The notes under the pieces: model-generated
Databases searched by the model: none
Told to the model about the DNA's origin: nothing
Seen by the model: the letters and a program-made list of their open reading frames with translations, nothing else
Translations under genes and position numbers: made by a program
Assembly: GCF_945873775.1 (NCBI RefSeq)
Contig: NZ_CAMCEC010000009.1
Span: 45,975 to 109,974 of the forward strand
From: an uncultured Treponema sp.
Lineage (GTDB): Bacteria; Spirochaetota; Spirochaetia; Treponematales; Treponemataceae
Reading direction: 5' to 3'
Length of the DNA stretch: 64,000 nucleotides
Shown here: positions 8,722 to 17,854 of the stretch, piece by piece
Layout of the letters: every line of letters begins with the position of its first letter
Numbering within the stretch: the stretch's first letter is position 1

Positions 8722-10005
8722 TTAAAATGAAATTATTTCTTCGTAAACTTTAATTGCGTACTGGTCGGTCATTCCGCTTATGTATTCAACAATGCACTTT
8801 TCCCAGCTTTCGTTGTCGTTCACATCGAAAACTTCTTTTGTCTTATATCGCATGATTTCTTTTTTCTGCGGATTGTAGTTTGTGTATTTTACAAGCCAGT
8901 CTGAAAAAGTTTTTTGAAGCTCTGGAGAATAACGCAGGACATTTTCAACTCGTCCGTTTTGGGCGTAAACTTGAATTTTCATAAGCGTTCTGTAAATGCA
9001 TGAAAGAACGTTTTCCGCATAACGTTGAAATTCCAAAAGCCGCCAGTTGTTGTAAATGTTTGCAAGGCTGAATCTTTTTAGTTCGTGTATGAATTTAAAA
9101 TACGGCTCGCTGAAGCAGATTCCTTTTTCTGGAGAGCTTTGCGCGCACAAGTCTACAATCATATCGTTTATTAATACTGTTGTGTTTACTGCTCTGCCGG
9201 ATCTAAATGCTCCGTTTGTTGTGTGCAGGGAATATTTTTTGTTTGGTCCAAGTCCGAGAGTTGCGCCTACAATTTCGCGCAGTTGTCTGTATGCCGCCAT
9301 GTCCAAAATGTGATAGGATCTTGCGTCTTCTATATCTCTGCCAAGGAATGCAATTTTATCGCTTGTTTTTACAATGCATCCTTCCCAAGTGAATGGCTGG
9401 ACAATTCCCGGCCGCTTTATTGAATACAAGTCAATTGCTTCTTCACGAGGCTTGAGTCCTTGCTGGTCAATTTCTCCGCAGTGGCAAATCAGTCCGTCGC
9501 GAACTGCATAAGTCAAGTCAAGGTTCTTTGAAATTCCGTCCGGGTCTTGAAGTGTTTCTATAAAGTCTGCAAAGAAAAGGCTGTTGCGTTCATGCCAGAA
9601 TTTCTTTGGAGCGTTTTTTCCTTCCTTCTGATTTTTAATGAGTGAATTTAAAATGTCTTCTCCTGTGTGCCCAAACGGAGCATGTCCAATGTCGTGGCCA
9701 ATTGCAATTGCTTCTGTCAGTTCTTGATTCAGTCCTAAATATTTTGCGATTGTTGCGCTTACACTGGCAACGTGATTTACGTGCTCAATTCTTGTGCAGA
9801 TGTGGTCGTTTTGCGGAGCGTAAAAAACTTGAGTCTTGTGCTTTAGGCGGCGGTATGCTTCGCAGTGAAGAAGCCTTGTGTAGTCGCGCTCAAATTCTGA
9901 CCTTATGTCGTTTCCGCGGTTGTAAAGAGTGTTTTCGCGTTTAATGCACTGTTGCCACTTTGGATTTTTTTCATCGGTTTTTACAGAAGCAAAAGAATCT
10001 TTCAT
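8722..10005 (-). CDS. dgt: Deoxyguanosinetriphosphate triphosphohydrolase (dGTPase)
   Basis: 427 aa. HD-domain enzyme that splits dNTPs (dGTP in the type enzyme) to nucleoside and triphosphate, affecting dNTP pools. Visible signatures: RRLKHKTQVF near 52-61, RIEHVNH (His75), GHDIGHAPFGHTGED with the HD pair near 104-105, and DKIAFLGRDIEDA further on. Length fits the shorter dGTPase class. On the minus strand, TATAAA (10019-10014) lies 8 nt before the ATG and there is no Shine-Dalgarno sequence, so the mRNA may be leaderless. It is divergent from the folate gene at 10083. Confidence 0.93.
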   Translation of the reverse strand: MKDSFASVKTDEKNPKWQQCIKRENTLYNRGNDIRSEFERDYTRLLHCEAYRRLKHKTQVFYAPQNDHICTRIEHVNHVASVSATIAKYLGLNQELTEAIAIGHDIGHAPFGHTGEDILNSLIKNQKEGKNAPKKFWHERNSLFFADFIETLQDPDGISKNLDLTYAVRDGLICHCGEIDQQGLKPREEAIDLYSIKRPGIVQPFTWEGCIVKTSDKIAFLGRDIEDARSYHILDMAAYRQLREIVGATLGLGPNKKYSLHTTNGAFRSGRAVNTTVLINDMIVDLCAQSSPEKGICFSEPYFKFIHELKRFSLANIYNNWRLLEFQRYAENVLSCIYRTLMKIQVYAQNGRVENVLRYSPELQKTFSDWLVKYTNYNPQKKEIMRYKTKEVFDVNDNESWEKCIVEYISGMTDQYAIKVYEEIISF

Positions 10006-10082
10006 AAAAAAAGTTTATATTTTATTTTGGATTTTTACAAGAAAACTGGACTTTTTCTATTTAAATAGTTTAATATTTTCGC

Positions 10083-10706
10083 ATGACAAAAAATGAACTT
10101 AGAAAATTGTTAAAGTCTGAATTGTCCGCAGTAAGCGCAGATGAAAAAGTTGATGCATCAAAAAAAGCATGCAGTTTGTTTTTTGAATTTGTCATGAAGA
10201 ATGATTTTGACATTGTGCTTTCTTATATAGATTTGAAAAATGAAATTTCTCCGCTGGAAATGAATCGCGCGCTTATGATGCAAAATAAAATTGTTGCAGT
10301 TCCAAAAGTTGTGCCTAAAACTCAAAATATGAACTTTTATATTCTTGATAATTCAATAGAAATTTCTGAACAGGTAAAAACCGGTTCGTTTGGAATTAAC
10401 GAGCCAGTCGCTAAAAAAGAAAATTTGTTTAACGCTGAAAATTTCATGCAAAAGAAAATATGCGTTGTTGTTCCTGGCGTGGCTTTTGGAAGAAAAGGAC
10501 AGAGGCTTGGACACGGAATGGGATTTTACGATATTTATCTTTCAGATTTGAAAAAGAAATGCGCTCAAAATAATTGCAGTCTTTTTTTAGCAGGACTTTG
10601 TTTTGATTTTCAGATTAAGGAAAATATTCCTGTTGATGAAAATGATATTTTTATGGATTCAGTTTTTTCAGATAAAAAATACTATTTCTTTGAGTCTGCT
10701 GAATAA
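10083..10706 (+). CDS. 5-formyltetrahydrofolate cyclo-ligase
   Basis: 207 aa. It converts 5-formyl-THF to 5,10-methenyl-THF with ATP in the cytoplasm. Family motifs are the N-terminal MTKNELRKLLKSEL helix, VLSYIDLKNEISP, and the C-terminal VVPGVAFGRKGQRLGHGMGFYD with the GxGxGFYD substrate loop. Start ATG 10083 has no ribosome site; TAATAT at 10071-10076 lies 6 nt upstream, so the start may coincide with the 5' end of the mRNA. Its last 25 nt overlap the convergent M16 gene. Confidence 0.93.
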   Translation: MTKNELRKLLKSELSAVSADEKVDASKKACSLFFEFVMKNDFDIVLSYIDLKNEISPLEMNRALMMQNKIVAVPKVVPKTQNMNFYILDNSIEISEQVKTGSFGINEPVAKKENLFNAENFMQKKICVVVPGVAFGRKGQRLGHGMGFYDIYLSDLKKKCAQNNCSLFLAGLCFDFQIKENIPVDENDIFMDSVFSDKKYYFFESAE

Positions 10707-13447
10707 ACTTTCATCAATGGTTCTGTTGGAAAATATTTTTCTATTGCATTTAAAAAATCTTGCGGTGTAGAGTTTTCAATGTAAAGATAATTTGTCAAAT
10801 ACTGTTCTTTTTTCTGAAATGAAGCCATGAGTTTTGCTGTTCCGCTGTTGCTTTGTGTTTCAAAAAGATTTCTTTGTTTCCACTGAATTTTTATTTTTTC
10901 GCAAGTCCAGTTTTTGGTTTCTTCTTCCAAAAGTTCTTTAATAAGTTTTTCTCTTGCAATTTTGTAAGCATCAAAAAATATTCCAGTTCTTTTTAATTCG
11001 TTTGCCTGAATTATTCCAACTGGAATTTTTACTGAAGCTTCTTCTGTCTTGCATGAAATTTCGTTTCCAAGAATTGATTGAATTTCTGTGCATAAAATAT
11101 AAAGCAGCGAGTTGAAAATTTCCAAGTCTTCATCTGTGCTGTCTGGTGCTCTAAAATAAATCTGCGCCGGGTCGTAAAAATTTTTTGTTGGAACAAGTCT
11201 TGGCGAATCTTTGGGTGCAAGTTTTGCAGGAAGGTTTGTTGTGTAAATGTGTTTTAGCTGAACTTTTCTTTCTTTGTTTTTGAATGATGGTTTTGGAAAC
11301 TCAAGTTCTTTTCGTGCGGACTGCTCCTTTAAAACTTCAAATGTGTCTTGGCAATATTTTATTGCTTTGTCAAATTCAATGTCGCCGCAAATCGCAATTG
11401 AATATAATGAAGCATCCAAAAGTTTTGTGTATTCTAAAAGCAATGCTTGATATGACGATGAGTTGCGTTCTTTTTCTTCAGCTTTAAAAATTTTACTAAG
11501 TGGACTTGAACGGTAAAGATATGCAAGTGCGCTCGATTTCATTTGAAATCCCAAGTCTGCATTTTTCATCCTCTGTTCATATCCTTCTTCTCTAAAAAGC
11601 AAGTCTGCCTGCACTGGAGAAACTGTTCCATAGATTAATGCGTCTGAAATTTTTTTAAGCGCATTTTCCAGTTCTTCTTTGAAGACTTCAAATGAAATGT
11701 ACGAAACTGTTTCATCAGTTTTATTTGTTATGTTTTCTATTTTAGAATTTTTTGCAACTGCTGAAATTAAAACGGATCTTAAATTTGTCTCTGATTCAGG
11801 AGAAGCAAATTTTCCTCCTGAAATTGAAATACAGACTGCAACAGTTTTTGAATTTGGATTTTCTTTTACTGAAACAGGAATTCCATTTTTCAATTCTTGA
11901 TATTTTATGGATTCCATGCTGTTAAAGTAAAAGTAATCTGCTGGTCTTATTTCTATCGTTGGGTTTTTGCTCTGTTTGGGCTTTTCAAGTGCTGCTTGCA
12001 TTTCTTGCTTTGCGCTTTTTGCAAGAAGCTCATTTGTGTACCAAGAAGCGTTTTCTTGTGTTATAAGTTCATATCCATATTCATCAAAAGATTTTTTATT
12101 TTTCTTATAAATTGAATTGTTTACAAGCAAAAAAATATAAGGCTCTTCATTTAAAATTGCTTTTGAAATATTTTCTGATGTTTCATTTTCTACTTGAGAA
12201 ATAGATTTTTCAAATTCCTTATAAAAAATTTCCGGTGTTTCAAATTTGTTCATTGCCCAGAATTCTGCGAGTTTGGAACTTAAATTGCTTGGGTTTCCTG
12301 TAAGCTCTCTATATTTTTTTTCTATTTCATTTTGCGCAAATTTTATTTCATCTTCATTAAGATTTGTGCATTCTGTTGCTGCGGCTAAAAAAGTCTGCGC
12401 TTGATCTGCAATGCTTTTTCCTTTTGGAGGCTCTTCAATTAATGCCTGCAAAATAAATCTTGTGTTTCCATTTTTTATTGCAGATGCTGCGGTTATAAAA
12501 TCTGCGCTTCTTATATTCAGTTCTGGAATTTGTGGAAGTGTTGTTTTGTATTTTGATTTTTCATTATTGAATACGCATGATAAAATATCCGTCTGGCTTT
12601 GAGAAAGAGAAGTGTATTGAACAACAATCTGTGTGAGTTCGGGCGAGAATTCTTTTGCGGCAAGAACAAATTTTTTGCCTTTGCTTTGCTGCAAATTTTC
12701 AGTTTTGAATTTTTTAAAAGAAGAATCTGTAGTTTTTGAATTCCAGTCTTTAAATGCTTCCTGAGAAATTTCCAGCGCTTTTTTTTCTGCAATATTTCCC
12801 GTGATAAAAAGTGCGCTGTTGTATGGTGTGTAAAATTCTTTTGAAACAAAATTGTATAAAACTGCCCTTGCTTGTTTTGTATTGTAGCCAGAAAAAATTG
12901 CCGGGTAAATTCCAGAATCATGTTTCCACGGTTCTTTATAAAAAATGCGGGAATCAATTGCGCTGTTTATAAATCCAGTTGTGCTTTTTGAATATGCAAG
13001 GCTTTCTGTTTTCATTTGCGCCAGTTCGTCTTCAATATCTTTGTCGCTGAAGTTTGGTGAGGATTCGCATTGTGCAATTTGTTCAAGATAAAGCTTTAAA
13101 TTTTCAGGCGGAACTTTTGCTTTGAAAATAGAAGAATCTGCGTTGCATTCTGAGTGTATTGAAAATGCTTTTAAGATTTCTTTTGCTTCTCCTGATTTTG
13201 AAAAAAGTCTTGTATATAATGGAAAGAATCCTGCGGTGGAAGAAGTTTGGCTTGAAAAACCTGCTTTTACAACAAGCTCAACATTTAAAAGCGCGTTTGT
13301 TTCGTCTGGAAGTATAAAAACTGTTAGTCCGTTTTGAAGTGTTGAAATGCTGAGTTCCAGCTTGTTTTCTTGTGCTGATTCAGCTTGAGAAAATCCGAAT
13401 GCAATGCAGAAAGAAAATGCTGTGCATAAAAAAAACTTTTTTGCCAT
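10682..13447 (-). CDS. Secreted M16-family peptidase homologue lacking the zinc motif
   Basis: 921 aa with signal peptide (MAKKFFLC..CIAFGFSQ). The architecture is two tandem M16 halves: a first domain starting LELSISTLQNGLTVFILPDET and a second starting YQELKNGIPVSVKENPNSKTVAVCISISGG. In active M16 proteins the first domain has HxxEH after a GxxxxxxGxAHFLEH stretch. Here the position reads SSTAGFFPLYTRLF, with neither His nor Glu, so this copy is probably not a zinc protease and may act as a structural or binding partner, as inactive M16 subunits do. Promoter on the minus strand: TTGGAA (13482-13477), 17 nt, TATAAT (13459-13454), then 6 nt to the ATG, without Shine-Dalgarno, divergent from the DUF4954 gene. 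Confidence 0.8.
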   Translation of the reverse strand: MAKKFFLCTAFSFCIAFGFSQAESAQENKLELSISTLQNGLTVFILPDETNALLNVELVVKAGFSSQTSSTAGFFPLYTRLFSKSGEAKEILKAFSIHSECNADSSIFKAKVPPENLKLYLEQIAQCESSPNFSDKDIEDELAQMKTESLAYSKSTTGFINSAIDSRIFYKEPWKHDSGIYPAIFSGYNTKQARAVLYNFVSKEFYTPYNSALFITGNIAEKKALEISQEAFKDWNSKTTDSSFKKFKTENLQQSKGKKFVLAAKEFSPELTQIVVQYTSLSQSQTDILSCVFNNEKSKYKTTLPQIPELNIRSADFITAASAIKNGNTRFILQALIEEPPKGKSIADQAQTFLAAATECTNLNEDEIKFAQNEIEKKYRELTGNPSNLSSKLAEFWAMNKFETPEIFYKEFEKSISQVENETSENISKAILNEEPYIFLLVNNSIYKKNKKSFDEYGYELITQENASWYTNELLAKSAKQEMQAALEKPKQSKNPTIEIRPADYFYFNSMESIKYQELKNGIPVSVKENPNSKTVAVCISISGGKFASPESETNLRSVLISAVAKNSKIENITNKTDETVSYISFEVFKEELENALKKISDALIYGTVSPVQADLLFREEGYEQRMKNADLGFQMKSSALAYLYRSSPLSKIFKAEEKERNSSSYQALLLEYTKLLDASLYSIAICGDIEFDKAIKYCQDTFEVLKEQSARKELEFPKPSFKNKERKVQLKHIYTTNLPAKLAPKDSPRLVPTKNFYDPAQIYFRAPDSTDEDLEIFNSLLYILCTEIQSILGNEISCKTEEASVKIPVGIIQANELKRTGIFFDAYKIAREKLIKELLEEETKNWTCEKIKIQWKQRNLFETQSNSGTAKLMASFQKKEQYLTNYLYIENSTPQDFLNAIEKYFPTEPLMKVYSADSKK

Positions 13448-13453
13448 GGTTTC

Positions 13454-13482
13454 ATTATAACATTCATGCTTGCTTTTTCCAA
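13454..13482 (-). promoter_or_regulatory. Promoter of the M16 gene, leaderless layout
   Basis: TTGGAA-N17-TATAAT on the minus strand, 6 nt before the ATG at 13447. The predicted start site coincides with the start codon. Confidence 0.65.
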
Positions 13483-13494
13483 TTGAAATATTTC

Positions 13495-13523
13495 TTGGCT
13501 TTTCTCAAGTTGTCGTATATAAT
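13495..13523 (+). promoter_or_regulatory. Promoter of the DUF4954 gene, leaderless layout
   Basis: TTGGCT-N17-TATAAT, 7 nt before ATG 13531. The two divergent promoters in this 83-bp gap do not overlap. Confidence 0.65.
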
Positions 13524-13530
13524 GGAAATT

Positions 13531-15759
13531 ATGCTAAAAATAACTCCGGCTTCTAAAATAAATAATTTAAAAAAAATAAATCCTGATTTTATAAAAGGAA
13601 AGCGAAATCCCACTTCTGAAGAAATTGCAATTCTTGAAAAAAATGGAAACTCTTCGTCCGACCCTGAATGGAAAAATTTTTTTGTAAGTTCTGAAGAAGG
13701 AAAATTCAATCCGTCGCAAATCCGGCAGAGCGATTTTTCTGGAATTGTTATTATTGGAGAACTTTTCGATTCTGAAATTTCCTTCCATGATTTAAAGTTG
13801 CGGACAGGAATTTACAGTTCAAATTTAAAGAATGTTTGCATCGGCGATAATTGCGCTATTCAAAATGTAAGGTATCTTGAGAATTACAAAATAGGCTCAC
13901 GTGTAATTCTTTTCAATATAATGGAAATGTCTTGCACGGAACATTCAAAGTTTGGAGAGGGACTTTTAAAGAAAGGCGAGCCAGAGTCAAATAGAATTTG
14001 GATTGGCGTTGGAAACGAAAATAACCGCCGCGCAGTTCTTCCTTTTGCTGATATGATTCCGGCTGATGCTTTTTTGTGGTCAAGATTCCGTGAAGACAAA
14101 GAGCTTATGCAGCGTTTTGTTGAGCTTACTGAATTTGGAAAATCAAAAGAGCTTGAAACTTATGGAATTGTAGAAGATGATGTTGTCATAAAAAATTCAA
14201 CGCTTTTAAAAGATGTGAAAGTCTGTTCATGCGCTTACATAAAAGGCGCTCTCAAGCTTAAAAATATTACAATTCTTTCTTCGGAAGATGAGCCTAGCCA
14301 GATTGGAGAAGGCGTTGAAATGGTCAATGGAATAATGGGCTTTGGAAGCCATGTTTTTTATCAGGCCATTGCAGTCCGCTTTGTCATTGGAAGAAACTGC
14401 CACTTGAAATATGGCGCGCGTCTTTTAAACTCTGTGCTTGGAGATAATTCTACGGTTTCATGCTGCGAGCTTTTAAATAACTTGATCTTTCCATTTCATG
14501 AGCAGCATCACAATTCTTCGTTCTTAATTGCTTCAACTGTGATGGGGCAGAGCAATATAGCTTCGGCTGCGACAATCGGATCTAACCACAATTCAAGAAG
14601 TCCTGACTGCGAGATGATTGCTGGACGCGGATTCTGGCCGGGGCTTTGCTCTGATTTTAAGTTTGATTCAAAATTCGCTTCATTTGTTCTTGCTTCAAAA
14701 GGCAGCTACGTAAATGAGCTGAATATAACTTACCCATTTTCTTTGGTTGCTCCAAGCTATGAAGACTGCACAGTTCACATTATTCCTGCTTACTGGTTTT
14801 TGCATAACATGTTTGCAATTGTGCGCAATAAATATAAATTTCAGGCGCGCGACAAAAGATTTATAAAAGTTCAGCATATTGAAACGAATCCGATTGCTCC
14901 GGATACTGTGCAGGAAATTATTTTTTCTATTAATAGGATTGTTGAGCTTACTTCAAGATATTTAAAGCTTCCGTCTGATGATTGCCGGAAAATGACAAAG
15001 GAAAATTCAAATCCTGAGCTTCTTGAAAAATTCCGGGAGCTGGCAAAGTCTGCAAAAGATTCCGAGTCGCTTCTTCAGATTGCAAAAGATTATCTTCATC
15101 AAAATCCAGACTCAAAGTTTCTTCTTATCGATGACCGCTGCCAGAAAAAATTCGGAGCGATTATTTATAAGCCCGCGCAAGGATACAAGGAATATCGCCG
15201 TGTTTTAAAATATTTTGCGGCTGAAAGTTTGATGGAATATGTTCTAAAAAACAACCGCGAAAGTCTTTGCCAATCTGATTTTTCCGAGATTGAAAAAATT
15301 CCGCTTTATAAAAAATGGTTCAATGTTGGCGGGCAGTTGATTCCGGAAGAAAAAGTTGAAGAGCTTTTTGCAAAAATAAAATCGCATTGCATAAATAACT
15401 GGCAGCAGGTTCATACTTATTACGATGACTGCCAGAAAAACTATACAGACTATAAGGTACGCTATTCTGTTTACATAATTGAATTTCTTTATTCCAAGAA
15501 AATCACAGAATTTAATGCGGCCGACTTTGAAGATATTTTGCAGGACGTTGCTTTTGTTGCAATGAATATGCTTGAGTCTTCAATTTCTATACGCGAAAAA
15601 GATTTCACAGATTATTTCCGTTCTATAACATTCAGAAATGAAGAGGAAAAAAACGCTGTGCTTGGAACTTTGAGCGATGATGAGTTCCTGAAAAAACTAA
15701 AGGAGTCAACTGAAGACTTTATAAATTCTCTGAACAAGCTTTTTGTGCTTATGCATTGA
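13531..15759 (+). CDS. DUF4954 family protein (left-handed beta-helix-like)
   Basis: 742 aa from ATG 13531. The frame is open further upstream, but those starts lie inside or before the promoter; ATG 13522 overlaps the -10 box, so 13531 is chosen. Residues about 60-420 contain many short hexapeptide-like turns (NVCIGDNCAIQNVRYLENYKIGSRVIL, IGRNCHLKYGARLLNSVLGDNS, STVMGQSNIASAATIGSNHNS), as in left-handed beta-helix acyl- or nucleotidyl-transferase relatives. The C-terminal ~250 residues are mainly helical. I place it in the DUF4954 family, found mostly in Bacteroidetes and spirochaetes, with no established function. No signal peptide or membrane segment is visible, so it is probably cytoplasmic. 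Confidence 0.75.
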   Translation: MLKITPASKINNLKKINPDFIKGKRNPTSEEIAILEKNGNSSSDPEWKNFFVSSEEGKFNPSQIRQSDFSGIVIIGELFDSEISFHDLKLRTGIYSSNLKNVCIGDNCAIQNVRYLENYKIGSRVILFNIMEMSCTEHSKFGEGLLKKGEPESNRIWIGVGNENNRRAVLPFADMIPADAFLWSRFREDKELMQRFVELTEFGKSKELETYGIVEDDVVIKNSTLLKDVKVCSCAYIKGALKLKNITILSSEDEPSQIGEGVEMVNGIMGFGSHVFYQAIAVRFVIGRNCHLKYGARLLNSVLGDNSTVSCCELLNNLIFPFHEQHHNSSFLIASTVMGQSNIASAATIGSNHNSRSPDCEMIAGRGFWPGLCSDFKFDSKFASFVLASKGSYVNELNITYPFSLVAPSYEDCTVHIIPAYWFLHNMFAIVRNKYKFQARDKRFIKVQHIETNPIAPDTVQEIIFSINRIVELTSRYLKLPSDDCRKMTKENSNPELLEKFRELAKSAKDSESLLQIAKDYLHQNPDSKFLLIDDRCQKKFGAIIYKPAQGYKEYRRVLKYFAAESLMEYVLKNNRESLCQSDFSEIEKIPLYKKWFNVGGQLIPEEKVEELFAKIKSHCINNWQQVHTYYDDCQKNYTDYKVRYSVYIIEFLYSKKITEFNAADFEDILQDVAFVAMNMLESSISIREKDFTDYFRSITFRNEEEKNAVLGTLSDDEFLKKLKESTEDFINSLNKLFVLMH

Positions 15760-15807
15760 ATTTTGTTTTGGGAATTTTTGAAAATCTTTGAAAACATTTT
15801 CATTCTC

Positions 15808-15837
15808 TTGACATCATTATGCGGTTTGCTGTAAAGT
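15808..15837 (+). promoter_or_regulatory. Promoter of the leucine leader and leuA
   Basis: TTGACA at 15808-15813 is followed after 16-18 nt by a weak -10 (TGTAAA or TAAAGT). The start would lie 2-4 nt before the leader-peptide ATG. Confidence 0.6.
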
Positions 15838-15845
15838 TTATCTAT

Positions 15846-15911
15846 ATGAAAAAAGCACTTCTTCTACTAGCACTAGATTTCTCTTTTGTTTGCCGAACTG
15901 ACGGTTGCTAG
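15846..15911 (+). CDS. leuL: Leucine leader peptide of the leuA attenuator
   Basis: A 21-aa ORF, MKKALLLLALDFSFVCRTDGC, with four adjacent Leu codons (CTT CTT CTA CTA) and a fifth after one Ala. It is followed 24 nt later by a terminator and then by leuA, which matches translational control of transcription attenuation as in enterobacterial leu operons: a ribosome stalled at Leu codons would free 15892-15898 (GCCGAAC) to pair with 15944-15950 (GTTTGGC) in the terminator stem, one G-U included. No Shine-Dalgarno sequence is visible; the promoter position suggests a leaderless start. The symbol follows the classical leader gene; the sequence itself is not conserved with it. Confidence 0.8.
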   Translation: MKKALLLLALDFSFVCRTDGC

Positions 15912-15935
15912 TAAGTTGCTTATATTGTAAATTAC

Positions 15936-15967
15936 AGACCTGTCGTTTGGCGGCAGGTCTTTTTTTA
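15936..15967 (+). terminator. Attenuator terminator upstream of leuA
   Basis: A 10-bp stem (AGACCTGTCG/CGGCAGGTCT, one G-U pair) with a 5-nt loop runs straight into seven T. It lies between the leucine leader peptide and leuA. Confidence 0.88.
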
Positions 15968-16011
15968 TAACTTGAATATTGGATTTTGGTAAAAAAATAA
16001 CCATAATTAAG

Positions 16012-16087
16012 TGTCATTCCCGTGCTACGGACACGGGAATCCGTTGTAAACTTTCAGTGGATTATCGGGTCAACCCCGATAATGACA
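16012..16087. repeat. REP-like palindrome pair between attenuator and leuA
   Basis: Starts TGTCATTCCCG, ends CGATAATGACA and contains two stem-loops (CCCGTG..CACGGG and ATCGGG..CCCGAT). The outer TGTCATT/AATGACA ends are inverted, as in the copies at 48.5 and 57.6 kb. It fills much of the 185 nt between terminator and leuA start. Confidence 0.75.
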
Positions 16088-16152
16088 TTAAATTATAGAA
16101 TTCAAATTTCAAGCTAATATTAAAACGTATTTTTATAAAACAAGGGGTATTT

Positions 16153-17835
16153 ATGAATGCAAGTATGAATCCGAACGGAAAATATGCGCGTGTTGGCGAC
16201 ATTGAGCTTCCGAACAGAAAATGGCCTTCAAACAAAATAACAAAGGCTCCAGTTTGGTGTTCTGTTGATTTAAGAGATGGAAATCAGGCTCTTGTGAATC
16301 CAATGGGAATTGATACAAAGCTTGCGTTTTTTGACCTGCTTGTAAAACTTGGATTTAAAGAAATTGAAGTTGGATTTCCTGCTTCAAGCGACACCGAATA
16401 CGAATTTATCCGCCGTCTTATTGAAGAAAATCATATTCCTGATGATGTTACGATTCAGGTTTTGTGCCAGGCGCGCGAGGCTCTTGTAAAGAAAACAATG
16501 GAATCTCTCAAAGGCTGCAAGCAGGCGATTTTCCACATTTACAATTCGACTTCCCCGGCGCAAAGAAAATATACTTTTAATAAATCCAAAGAGGAAATCA
16601 AGCAGATTGCAGTTGACGGCGTAAAGTGCATAAAGTCCTGCCTTTCAGATGAAGACAGAAAAAGAATCCGCCTTGAATATTCTCCTGAAAGTTTTTCGCA
16701 CACTGAAATTGACTATGCTGTTGAAGTCTGCGAGGCTGTAAAAAATGAATGGGGCTGTTCTGCGGACAACAAAATTATTATGAATCTTCCGACAACTGTT
16801 GAATGCTATACGCCGAATGTTTATGCAGATGCGATTGAATATTTTTCAGAACATATTTCAGACCGCGAGAATATAATTATAAGCACGCATTGCCACAACG
16901 ACCGTGGAAGTGGTGTTGCTTCTTGCGAGCTTGCTTTGCTTGCCGGAGCAGACAGAGTTGAAGGCTGCCTTTTTGGAAATGGAGAGCGGACTGGAAATCT
17001 TGACATTGTAAATGTCGCATTGAATATGTACAGCCAAGGAATAGATCCTCAGCTTGATTTCCATGACATTCAGAATGTGGGCGAGCTTTATACAAAGTTT
17101 ACGGAAATGGAAATAAATCCGCGCACTCCTTATGTTGGCGAGCTTGTGTTTACTGCGTTCAGCGGAAGCCATCAGGACGCAATCAGAAAAGGAATGGCTG
17201 CGCGCACAAAAATGCCTAAAAACGCGCTTTGGGATGTTCCTTACATTCTCATTGATCCGCACGACATTGGAAGACAGTACGAAGGAATCATCAGAATCAA
17301 CAGCCAGTCTGGAAAAGGCGGAGCGGCTTATATTCTTGAGCAGGAATACGGAATTTGTCTTCCAAAGGCAATGCATCCTGCTCTTGGCGAGCTGATAAAG
17401 AAAGCTGCCGATGAATCCCAGCGTGAGCTTGACAAGTCTGAAATATACAATCTTTTTGTTAAGCACTGGCTTGAAGCAAAAGGAAATCTTTCAATTGTTG
17501 ATTTGGCGGAAACTCATCTTGAAGGTAAGGAAAACTCAGAGTCTACTTCTTGCCGCGCTGTTGTTGAATGGAAAGGAAAACGCTATTCAATTGGAAAAAC
17601 TGGAAACGGACCTCTTGACGCATTTGCAGGCGCGCTTTCTGAAATTCCTGCGCCTAAGTTCAGCATAACGGCATTCCATGAGCATAGTATTGGAACAGGA
17701 AACGATACTTCCGCAGTTGCCTATGTACAGATTACGTGCGAAGACGGAAACCAGTACTGGGGAGCTGGAAAATCGACTAACGTTGGCCGCGCCGGTGTTG
17801 ACGCTGTTGTAAGCGCATTGAACCAGATAAAATAG
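16153..17835 (+). CDS. leuA: 2-isopropylmalate synthase (yeast/actinobacterial-type LeuA)
   Basis: 560 aa. First committed step of leucine synthesis: condenses acetyl-CoA with 2-oxoisovalerate. The N-terminus (MNPNGKYARVGDIELPNRKWPSN), the barrel motif VDLRDGNQAL with metal-binding Asp, STHCHNDRGSGVA with the HxH ligands, and the C-terminal regulatory domain from about residue 430 (RAVVEWKGKRYSIGKTGNGPLDAF) are those of the longer LeuA class. The regulatory domain suggests leucine feedback inhibition in addition to the upstream attenuator. No other leu gene follows. Start ATG 16153 has AAGGGG upstream. Confidence 0.95.
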   Translation: MNASMNPNGKYARVGDIELPNRKWPSNKITKAPVWCSVDLRDGNQALVNPMGIDTKLAFFDLLVKLGFKEIEVGFPASSDTEYEFIRRLIEENHIPDDVTIQVLCQAREALVKKTMESLKGCKQAIFHIYNSTSPAQRKYTFNKSKEEIKQIAVDGVKCIKSCLSDEDRKRIRLEYSPESFSHTEIDYAVEVCEAVKNEWGCSADNKIIMNLPTTVECYTPNVYADAIEYFSEHISDRENIIISTHCHNDRGSGVASCELALLAGADRVEGCLFGNGERTGNLDIVNVALNMYSQGIDPQLDFHDIQNVGELYTKFTEMEINPRTPYVGELVFTAFSGSHQDAIRKGMAARTKMPKNALWDVPYILIDPHDIGRQYEGIIRINSQSGKGGAAYILEQEYGICLPKAMHPALGELIKKAADESQRELDKSEIYNLFVKHWLEAKGNLSIVDLAETHLEGKENSESTSCRAVVEWKGKRYSIGKTGNGPLDAFAGALSEIPAPKFSITAFHEHSIGTGNDTSAVAYVQITCEDGNQYWGAGKSTNVGRAGVDAVVSALNQIK

Positions 17836-17854
17836 ATTTTATAGAACTCAAAAA

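Noticed and set aside
12517..12957. 146-aa minus-strand frame inside the M16 gene
   Set aside because: It lies in another frame of the M16 gene on the same strand and has a composition expected of an out-of-frame reading.
13372..13530. N-terminal extension of the DUF4954 protein
   Set aside because: The extension would overlap the divergent M16 start and both promoters, and reads like noncoding sequence.
16858..17466. 202-aa minus-strand frame over leuA
   Set aside because: It is antisense to a highly conserved enzyme and lacks motifs.
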